Shown here piece after piece: positions 26,601 to 38,600 of a DNA stretch of 64,000 nucleotides; the first letter of the stretch is position 1, and each line of letters begins with the position of its first letter. The stretch lies in assembly GCA_911728435.2 (NCBI GenBank), contig OU452200.1, forward strand, positions 24,939,715-25,003,714, read 5' to 3'. A program made the position numbers and the translations under genes. A model generated the notes under the pieces. It was not told where the DNA came from, searched no databases, and saw only the letters and a list, made by a program, of their open reading frames with translations. The DNA is from Apoderus coryli (taxonomy: Eukaryota > Arthropoda > Insecta > Coleoptera > Attelabidae).

Positions 26601-29600
26601 TTATATTATATTATATTATATTATATTATATTATATTATATTATATTATATTATATTATATTATATTATATTATATTATATTATATTATATTATATTATA
26701 TTATATTATATTATATTATATTATATTATATTATATTATATTATATTATATTATATTATATTATATATGTATTCTCTTCGAAGAACCGTTTTTCACACGT
26801 AATAACCTAACTACACACATGCATTTATTTTATAAGGCCTGAAAATTAATATTCAATACAAAAAAATGTCGAATACCTCTGACTACGTGTTGGACGGAAT
26901 GACATTGGAGGCAAAGGACTTGATCGAGGGAAATAAACGCGTCAAAATGTAAGAAATTTAAACTGTAGTTATCTCTATCTTTAAATTATGTTAATAGAAG
27001 TGCTCACCATACATTTCGGCTTTGGCACGTCCATCTTAAGTTCATCCTCCCATTTTACTTCTAAAACTCCATTCATCATGGCCATTAAAGCTCGTTCGCG
27101 AAAATCGTCCGCTAAGAGTAAAAGTCTAATCCTTTCAGCTTCTGCTGCCTTTGCGTCCAATATAGCTTGCTCACTTGGCGAAATATATGGCGTAATTGTC
27201 AGTTCATCATCACATACCTTTTTATCAACAAATTACAATAGTCTATAATAACTCCCAAATACCATTAGGGTGTCCCACCGGGAAACAAATCGATCTGAAT
27301 ATAGAAAACTGTACATAGAATTTTGAACATTTGGCAGTGTAACTATGTCGTCAGGGCAGATGAGCTACGAAAATAAAATAAAATAGTTATAAATTGACAC
27401 TTTCGGTTATACCGGAACTAGTTGTCAACTTGCTTATTTTAAATAGAACACCGTACACAGGGTGTGCGGAAATGACGTGTAGTACAGAATAACACAAATT
27501 CCTTGGCATAAAATATGATGATTTAGGTCAATTTATCTATATACAAAATTACGGGGTTTGGGCGCTAGAGGCCTTTAAAAGTGAATATTTTTTTTTACGT
27601 TTTTTCAAATAAATCGAAAATTATTTGATAGATTTTATACATTTTTTAGAAAGGCGTTTGCATCAATAAACTACAGTTTTTTATTGAAGAAACTCCAATT
27701 TCTCTCTTACAAAATATTTGTTTGTCAAACAGTTTAGAGGTAAAAAAATATTTTCTAAATCCCTACAAGCCTGAATCAGTAGGTACTTAATACATAATAT
27801 AAATTCGTAGTAAAAATTCATAATGACTTAGAGATAAACCGTAAAAGACGAAATTCAGGTTAAATGATATTACAATAAGATCATCTTTTTGTGTTTGTCA
27901 AAGTAAACTTAACCACCTTTTAATAAATACTTTGTGCTAAGTTACAATAATTATTAAGTACTGATTCAGGCAGGTAGGGATTTAGAAAATATTTTTTTAT
28001 CTCTGAACTGTTTAACAAACTAAAATTTTGTAAGAGAGTAAATAGTTTCTAAATAAAATGAGCTATTCACAGAACAAAACTGGTATTGATTATACGAGGG
28101 TTACCAAAAATATGGGTAGATAAGTAATTGTGACTAAGCTTTTAAACACCCTGTAATTCTAAAAATTGGAGTGTCTTCAATATTAAACTGTAGTTTACTG
28201 GTGCAAACGTGTATCTAAAAAAATAATAAAATCTATCAAATATTTTTCGATTTATTTAAAAAAAAGTAAAAAAAATATTCACTTTTAAAGCCCTCTAGCG
28301 CACAAACCAAGCAATTTTGTATATAGATAAGTTGACTTAAATCATAATATTGACTTTTGACAGTTTTCTCATTTTCATGTTTGCTGTGATATTTTGCACA
28401 GCCTGTATTGATATTTATCAAAACAGTTCAAAGTTCGCATAAAATGACTATTTTTGAGATAGAAATAGTATCTATATCAATTATTAATAAAGGTTTTCTT
28501 ATAGGAAAATTTTATAATGATTTTAGAGCCCGCAAACGTCATTTTTGACATAAAACCTGAAATGAGTCAGAAACGGTAAGACTTAGGTATAGGACATGAT
28601 ACACAAAGTCTAGTTGAAATTTTACGTAGAATCCAAAACTGTAATAATATATACGGTGTTCCATTTGAAATAAGCAAGTTGACCCCTACCTCCGCTATAA
28701 CCGGAAACATCAATATCTATTTTACATCATCTGCTCCCGTCTACATAGTGCTACTGCCAAATTTTGAAAATTCACCTATGTATAGTTTTCTGTACACAGA
28801 TGGATTTGGTTCCCGGTGGAACACCCTGTATATAATATATATTACTTCGGTACCTGAATGATTAAATGTGGATTTTCTTCTTGTACCCAAACTGGATCAA
28901 CAATATTTATATCGATTTTACGATCAGAAAAATAATTGTACTCTGATATAATATGGCGCAGTCGAGCATGTTTTTCCTTAATATTATACATCTCACGCTC
29001 CTTCAATTTTCGAGTTTCTTGGAAGGCTTTGTTCGCCTCCTTTTTCAATTTTATAACTTCATTCTACAAGCATGAATATAAGATCTTCAGCTTAAATTGA
29101 GTTTTTAAGCATATTAGCATATTTAGGTTCAAATTTTTTAAATTCGTGTAATCAACAGCAATTTTTCTAACATCAATTTTGTGCGCAAAGGAATATCTGA
29201 TTGTATTTCGAAAAACAGATGACAATTTAAGGAACGCTTAAAAATTACTGGAACAATATGGCGGGCATTAGAAACACAAACTTTTTGATTTCACTCATTG
29301 CTTAAAAAACTTTTAGATATTTTTCTATTCAATATCATGAGCCAAGTGAATAAAAAGTAGTAAATACTGGAAAGTATTTATTATTTAGTAAAGTAGAGTC
29401 TAGCAAGAAAAGCAAATACTTAATTTAGAGAGAATAATAGTTTGACATATTATCTTTGTTGACAGGTAACAAAATATGACTTTTTATCAGTTTATTTTTT
29501 TCCCCGGGAAAAAGTGAGTACTTTCCAAAAGGCTTTGATTTCAATTTTCAATAAGAAAATGATTTGGCGTCAAACTTTTTGCATTGTCATTACTATTGTT

Positions 29601-32600
29601 TGGCAAATTGATCTGTAACAGCGCGGCGTCTGTAAGGGGAATGCAGTTGTAATAAAACATGGCTGATTTCATTCATAAAATATCCAGCGGCGTGCGCTGT
29701 AAAAGTTTAGTAATAATTAATAAACATTTATGTGTTACTAAAAAAATAAAATTAATGAAAATTTCTTCACGTGTTTGGTAAAGGCACCTACTGCTATTAA
29801 GCTATAATACCCAAGAAGTATTTTATTTATTTATTTATTTTATTTTAAATATGTAGGTACTAAAGTTTGCATACCAAAAATGAAAATAAAACGTTCTTAT
29901 AAAAAACAAAAACATTCTAAAACAACTTAACGAAATAAATAAAATACTTTGGTAAACTTGCTTGATTTAAGCAAAAAAATCTAAAACATTTTAACAGTTA
30001 TTGAAAATAATTAAAATATCTTGGATATTTTTGTTGTTTAAGTCACGTTTAGGAACTATAATTAACTGATTTAAATATTTCGATGATATATAACGATCAT
30101 AATTAGTATTACTTTATAGAAGGTTAAACTGACAATCGTTTTACCACTTCACCAAAACACTTCTTTTAAATCTCGACGCGCGTTTCGCTAACAACTGAGT
30201 TTTAATTCTCTCCTGAGGATGCTAACATTGTTAGCGAAACGCGCGTCGAGATTTAAAAGAAGTGTTTTGGTGAAGTGGTAAAACGATTGTCAGTTTAGTG
30301 TTCTACGCCAAAGGTTCTACTCATCGATTTTATAGAAGGTGGCAATCTGTTAGATTTCGTCAACTTGAGCATCATCATTATCATCAGTCTCGCTGTCGTC
30401 ATCTTGTCCTAAAGTTATTATAATGTGCTCAATTTCCTCCAACATTCTTCTTCCAACTCCTTAACATGTCGGCTTAAACTATTCCAATCATTACTGGATA
30501 TTAAGAACTTCTTTTAATGTAGTTAGGTTGAAATTTCCGGTTGTATTGCGGGTTCTTATATATTTAATTTAAGTTTTGCGTAAGTGAACTCTATTGGGTT
30601 TAACTCGTACATATACGGAGGCGTTCTAAGAGATGTTTTTTTAAATCAAACTACCCGGATTTTTTTAGCCATTAAAATTGCATATGGTTGTTCTTTTTAA
30701 ATGATAAACGAGACTTAATAGTTTTAGTTTTAGAAATATCAAAAATCGAGAGCGGTATTGAAAAATTTATTGTTACGAGGATTTTTGGAGACTCTGTAAT
30801 TTTGGTATAGTGTTAACTGTTGTCACGATTATGTTGTTAGTCTTTAAAATACCAAAATTCTAAGTAGATTCAATAAAAATTTCCAGTTTTGATGACGTAA
30901 TAAACAACAAACAATGTGTAAGCTTATATTTCTTCAAGAACAAAGAAAAATTGTTTTGAACCTAAAACACTAAAGTAACAGAACACTAAATATGCAATAA
31001 TAATTTGATATAATATTTGATAATATTGCAACTCATACACGACAACAAAAGTATAAATAACACCACTCTGCCACTGGCTGATTCTATATTACTACGAGGG
31101 GCGGCAACAAGTGCGGGGAAGAACTCAGTTTCCACCAATTGCGACTTGCACACCCGCATGGCGACAAAACGTGCGGTGGTCTACGCACCAATTAGGATCA
31201 TTCAGCCGGCGTCTAACCACCTATTTCGCATGGTATTGCCGAATTTACAGAAGATAGTAATTTATTTTCCCTATTTTAAAATTCAGTGGTAAAAATTTCA
31301 ATTATTAAATAAAAATAAAACTAACAACCACTTAAAAATGCTGAGCTTTTTTCATTATTATTATTTGTAATTGTAAAAAATCGATTTTCAAATTAATACT
31401 ACTTCTTTTCTAGAACTAGTGATTTTTTGTAGTTAAATTTGGCAATAAAGGATTTTTTTGTCCGCATTCCTTTCGTTGTCACAGATTAGTTTGCCAAGCA
31501 ATAGTAGTATAGGTAAGTGGTAAGTAAGAATTTACTGTATGTTCTGCTTTAAGTAGGACTGTCTGCAGAACTTCAAATTTGGGATATTTATCTTTGAGGA
31601 TTTTCTTTATTCCTTGATGCTCCTAATCAATCTCTCCTAAACACGACCCATATGTGCTGCGCTTGATTGAACTTCCATCTTATTTCATCGGCTACTAATT
31701 TGTTTTCTATCAATTTTGAATCTATTTCAATTAACGCTGTTTTCAATTCTAGCTCTGATGCTTTCAAATTGTTTCCGTTATCGTTCCAAACAGTATGCGG
31801 TTCTCCCCTTCACGCTATAAATCTTCCTATAGCTAGTACTGCTGAATCCGTATTCAGACTATCTAATGCACTGATATGCTTTCTGCAACACTTTATGAAG
31901 AACCCAATCTATTGTTTTTCAGGCAGTAGTGCGACGAATCCCAAAGTCTTCTGCTACTCCGCAATGATAGCCTGGATCGCTTAGATAGCGAAGAAATATC
32001 TCCATTTTTTTATTGCAGATAGTGCTCCGCCTGCGTTCATTATTTTTTGGCAGAAACACGTTACATAAGAAATCTACACTTTCAGATTCAAACCTTAACA
32101 AACATTTCGAATAACTAGGGCTAACAGTCCTTCTTTTTCCATATTTTTACGCGCACGTAATTGCATGAAAGCTGCCATTTATCAACCGTAAGTACACTGT
32201 TCACCTACCTTAGAAATTATCGAACTGAATACTTAAAATAACTGAGGTTTTACTACATAATGTAGTAAAACCTCAGCTAAGCAAGTACGAGTATTTGGCT
32301 ACAACGGCAACGGCCTAAGCGACAAAAATTGTTCGGCTCACCTCTGCTACGGCTTGTTGTACGTCGCACTGGAAAAAAGTAACCAATTCGCGCTGTTTAT
32401 AATGACCAGGATGCAAAGGTATATGCAGCATAGCAACGGAACCATTTAAAGCAATTTTTGTGTCTTCTGATTGATTGACTTCAGTCTCTTCCCACTCACG
32501 GATCTTTCTCAAGGCATTTGCACTTGTATAGTCCTCCTTTGGGAGTGTCGGTGGCTTCGAAAGCTTTTCCAGTAGTTTTCTACAAATAATAATAATACAT

Positions 32601-35600
32601 GAATTTATTTACAAAAAAAATATATTGAAAATAACAAATCTAGCTATCAATATTTTATTTTAAACAAGAGAGTATAACCGTATATACAGGGTGTTAGTAA
32701 ATAAGTGCGACAAACTTCAGGAGGTAATTCTGCATGAAAAAATAATGACAGTTTGCTATATAAACACATGTCCGCAAATGCTTCGTTTTCTGCTGAGATA
32801 AAGTTAAAGTTTTTTTTAAAAACTGAAGATTTATTGATTGCTCTGAAACATGTGGAAATATGCAAATGAAATTTAGTGGGTGTTAAGAGGTAGTTATTGC
32901 GCATTTTTTGACATGCAATTAAGAATTTTATGTTCATCAGTGGCGCGCATGCGGGTAATGATCTCAATTTTTTTGAAGAAAAAAAAAAGGTACCCCACTG
33001 GAATTTTTCAAATTAAAAATCATTTTGGAATTCCTCGTTCAATTTGTGATAAAAAATCTCTCTTGCTTTTTTATCGTAGGGGGCATTTGTGCAAAAAAGT
33101 AAAACATCTCGCCGCGACGCTAGTAGGCTACTGTCAACATTCTCTTATACGAATATTTCAACGAAATGTTAAATTAGCGTTTCTTTATTATTAGTGTTAT
33201 TTTCTCTTATTGTTTTGGTTTAATATTTATTTTATTAGATAGTTCTTGATAATGTATTAAAGAAATGAAAAATACGGGGTAAGATGTTTTATTTTTTTGC
33301 ACAAAGACGATGCCCCCTACGATAAAACAGCAAGAGAGATTTTTTATCACAAATTGAACGAGGAATTACACAATGATTTTTTATTTAAATTTAAATTCCA
33401 GTGGCGTACCATTTTTTTTTCTTTAAAAATATAGAGATCATTACCCGTATGCGCGCCACTGATGAACATAAAATTCTTAATTGCTTGCCAAAAAATGCGC
33501 AATGACTACCTCTTAAAACTCACTAAATTTCATTTGCATATCTCCGCCGGTTTCAGAGCAATCAATAAGTCTTCAGTTTTTCAGAAAAACTTTAACATCC
33601 CGTATCTCAGAAAAAGAAGCATTTGCGGACATATAGCAAACAGTAATTAATTTTTTCATGTAGAATTACCCCCTGAAGATTGTCGCAGTTATTTACTAAC
33701 ACCCTGTATAATATATTCTCTACGATGTTTTAAAGTAGATCCCATATTGCATATGTATATGTTAAATAATAGTGGGGAGAGTATTGACCCTTGTGGAACA
33801 CCTCACGGTAAGTTTTCCGTTGGAGGATTGTCTATTATTTCTCTGCACTGGAATCTACAATTTTAGAAGCTGTGAATAAGCCGTCTTGACTCTTCCGAGA
33901 AATCAACAAAACTTAAAGTAGACAAGACAATCTCATGATCAATTCTGTCGAATGCTTTAGAGTAGTCCAACAGTGCAAGAACCGTATTTGTACCTTGATC
34001 GGTAGCTCGGATTATATCATCGCCTATATTCTATAATGCTGAAGCACAACTATACCCAGGTCGAAATCCAGACTGACTTGCAGGCAAAATATTATATGTT
34101 TTTAGGTGCGGCTGATATCTGAGAATTCATAATTTTTTCGAGAGCCTTCGATAGAACTGGCAAAATGCTAATAGGTCTAAGTTTATTTATAGCAGTGATG
34201 TTTTTATCTTTAGGTAGTGGGATTGTCCGCGATATCTTCCATTTATCTGCAAAAACGTTCTCCAAAAGACACAAGTTTATAAATTTTGTTAAATAAGGTA
34301 TAGAAAGAACATAACATGCGGAAGACACGAAATGACCATTTAATCCGATCTACACCCCTGGCGAATTATTTAATTTCCAGAATGTTTTTTTAATGTTATC
34401 TTTTGTTATCTTAATATTAAAACTATAATGGTTTTTAAAACTATGCAGACGGTTGTTTTGATAAAAATGTATTAAATTTACGTCAGCAGGAGCTTTCTTA
34501 AAAGAATGTTGCAAGAAGTAATTATTTGTTTCATCAGGTCTATCCAGCAAAATCGGTGCAATGACACAACCCTGCTTTACCCCAGTTGTTATTGGAAATT
34601 GTTCTCCCGGTCCACTCCTGTTGGGAACTGCTGCTTTTGTATATTATCGTGCAGGAGTCGAAATATCGGGATGAATTTCTGGGGACATCTGTTGAGCTTC
34701 AATATCCTCCACAGATTCTCACGGTTAACAGAGTCGAACGCCTTGACAAGGTCTACAAAACCCATGTATAGAGGACCATTTTGCTCCCGCGACTTTTCCT
34801 GTATTTGCCTGTCACTAAATATCATGTCGGCTGTGCCTCTGTTGGGTCTAAAACCACATTGTGTTTCCGGCAAGCACCCTTCCGAGAACCTTTCTCCTTA
34901 GACTCTTGGTGACTAGCTATATTTAAAAAAAAAATATTATTTTAGAGATCTGAATTTTTTGTTCACGGACACCTATGGTACATACGTTTTTTGTCGTGAA
35001 TTTTTAACATCAGTTCAATTACTTTAAAGGCTAAATATATCATTTTTACAGTCTAATTTTTTTGACACTTTTATCTCATATATATATATATATATATCTA
35101 GGGTTATTCACGACACGGAATAGTGTGGTTAAACTATTTAATTATCTAAAAGTTTTATTCATGGGTTCGATAAAAACGAATATGACTACATTTTAAAAAT
35201 ATTGTGAATCTATACAGGGTGTCCCAAATATAAGAATTGAACCATAGTTGTGTTTTTTTTTTTTTTAAGATGGAATAGGGCATATATGAATATATTTTTA
35301 GATTATCCATTCAAAATAAACCTAACTTTCATTAAAGTACATCTCACCTAAACCTGACAGTTTTTTAAATATTTTAATTTTTATAAAAATATAGACACAA
35401 TTTGAATGAAAAGATTTAGCACCACCTAGTCAATTTACCTAATACTTTTAACGCATCGTGTTTAGGCTTACGCCAACAGGGCGAGTATAGGTAAGTTACA
35501 AAAAACAAATATTTTCCTAAAAATTATGATGGTTAATTTATTCAAAAGCATTAAAACAGTCGTAGAAAAAGTATAGTGTGAAACTCACATGAAATGACCA

Positions 35601-38600
35601 TATCCTACTCGTATGATTTGCAGCATGAGCCGCACGCGAGTGCTGCAAACGATCAAAGTCGTAGTAAATATATGTCATTTCATGTTCGTTGCACCATATA
35701 CTATATTGTGATCAAAAACAAATATTTTTTAAGAAAGTTAAGTTTAAAGAAATATAGAACATGAAAAATTTATCAAAATCGACACATAAGACTATTTACG
35801 TTTAAATTTAAAAAACATTTAATCAATACAAATTTTATTACCAACTTACTCTTCATCAATCACCACCCAGGGTTGAAAGCTATCATTACTCCAAATGAAC
35901 ATCTCAATTTTACGTTGTTCTTCCATCCACGCTAATCGTTTTAACTTCCCCTCATCCTCAGGTAAAAGGCAATAGTTTGTGGCGCGTTGGTCCGTGAAAA
36001 TACCCATCAGAACCTCCCATCTAACGCCCATTGGGTTCCAGTACGTTTCGATCATGTATTTGGTTACTTTATCCCGTGCTGTGATCAGAGCTTTGAGGTA
36101 AACCTACAAGGGCATTGTGAATGTTACTCGGTTTTGTTGTAGTTAAAAAAAACTCAGAACTATGGATTTTTAATACTAATAATAATATGATTCAAATAAA
36201 ATTTGTCAACTCCACAAACAAATCAATTTAATATGCTGCAGAGTACATATATCAACCAAACATGTTTCGGGACACGCTGTTCCCATTATCAATGTACGTT
36301 AAATTATTTTTAAAATTAAAATTTGTCTCGAGACGGTCAATTGAATTCAGACACGATACAGATTCATTTGTGAAAACGGGATTTTTTTTATTTTATACAC
36401 TAAACTAATTCGTGGCACATTTACTCAATTAACGTAGTTAATTATTCTGAATAGAAAGTGGTATAAGTGCTGAACAGATACAGTTCATAATTATCTTTTT
36501 CCGTTTTCCCATATTAAGTATATATATCTTTAAAATTCACTAATTAATTCATACAATTTACACAATTACACGCCATTTTCTCTTTAAACAAGACATACCT
36601 ACTGAAATTCTACTAAGATTGTTCTCAAATTGTATGAATTAATTAGTGAATTTTAAAGATTTATATACTTAATACGAGAAAACGGAAAAAGATAATTATG
36701 AACTGTATCTGTTCAGCACTTATACCACTTTCTATTCAGAATAATTAACTACGTTTATTGAGTAAATGTGCCACGAATTAGTTTAGTGTATAAAATAAAA
36801 AAAATCCCGTTTTCACAAATGAATCTGTATCATGTCTCAATTCAATTGACCGTCTCAAGACAAATTTCAATTTTAAAAATAATTTAATGTACCACTGATG
36901 ATGGGAACAGCGTGTCCCGAAACATGTTTGGTTTGATATATGTAGGTACTCTGAAGCATACTAAATTGATTTGTGTGTTATGTATTACACATTTGTTGTA
37001 ATATGTTTTATCTATGTTTGTCGTCTTGCAGCTATGTTTAACTAATTGGACATGAAAATATATCATAGAGAAATAAACATTCTTATGGCGGTTTCGTTAA
37101 ATTTGACAAAAATAAAATGGATCAACCAATTATTTTATCTAGCTTACGATAGAACAAGATTATGTATGTATTAATTATACTAAAGCATAACATTATGTAT
37201 ATCAACGAGTTGACTATTACTAATTTTAGTCCAACCATACCTATGTGTTACCTGTAAGGACTTCAGAGGGCTATTCTCGAATCATGCATGAACATCTTGC
37301 AGATGACACATGTCGCACATATTATGTCCAACGATTAGCTAAAACCGTATTCTTGAAAATCATGAGAATCTTTTTCTCGCCTGCGACATATTCTTACATA
37401 AAAGGAAGTGTTAACCGTGTAAATGTGATTTATTTGACGTATTTATTACATAAATGCAATTGTGACATCATCACAATTCAAACAAATAGATTATTTTGGT
37501 TTTATGTTATACAATTCGATATTCCTGTTTAATTTAACGCAACGTGCACCTAGTCAAGAGTAAATTGAAAATAAGTTAAATCAACATATTGGAACAAAAT
37601 TCAATACGTAACCACTTTAGTTTTCACCTAAATAGATTAAACTATATTCCCCTCGCGAACATAATATGGTCGTATCCATTAAATTACATTTTTTGCTAAT
37701 TGCTTATTAGTCGAGGAAACATTTTTTTAAACTTTGTATACGGAATATTAAATGCATTTTGATAGCAATATACTTTGCTGTGAAATGTTGCATTTATTTC
37801 CTGCAATTCCAAGTTTTCTATTGCCACAAGAAAATTAATTTTTATATACTCGTTATCCCATTTTAAAATGATAACAAAATAAATTTGAAATAATACTTAT
37901 TTGCAAATTATAAAGTTTATATATTGACGTTAGATTCTGACAGTTTTTTTGTGCGACATTGAAATGTCACCTCATTTGGATCACTCGAAATTATGGCTCG
38001 GTTGTACAAACGATAGTTTACCATTAGTTCCCGTGAACTACTGGTCACTATGAGTTCACTCTTGAACTAAGTTCAGTGTCTCGAGAGTTGTACCAATACA
38101 AGTTTACTTGAACCAGCATTTAACTAGTCTATAAAATGAGGAGAAGAAAAAAATAACAATCTAACCTATAAAATAGATAATTTTTAGATTTTAGATATAT
38201 TTATGTTGTTTTCAGTTTTTTTTTAAATTTGTATTTTCGTAGCTTAGAATATTAAATAAAAACAAATTTATAATATATAATTATGGAAAATAATGTAAGA
38301 GCAACTAATTTCTCTGCTAGAGAGGATATTATTTTAATAAATTTAGTGATCTGGAATTGGTGGAGGGTGACACAAAAAGTCACAGCACCTAGGGTACTCC
38401 TGTGCATCCTCCATGGGGTGAACTGAAACTCTACGTTATCGAACAACCTAATTCTGAGAAAAAGGCGGCAACTTTCAGGACGGATGTTCATGTTCATACT
38501 TTAAACATAAGAAGAAAGCATATAATTAATATACCACCCCATAGAACAGCTTAATTTCAACGGTCGTTTTCATACCATAGGTCCAGAGTATAACAAATTG

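Noticed and set aside
26389..26842. Three long overlapping ORFs rich in Tyr, Ile and Leu
   Set aside because: They are the TTATA pentanucleotide array read in three frames; no gene.
31017..31292. 91-codon plus-strand ORF
   Set aside because: No recognisable domain; kept only as an unclassified stretch.
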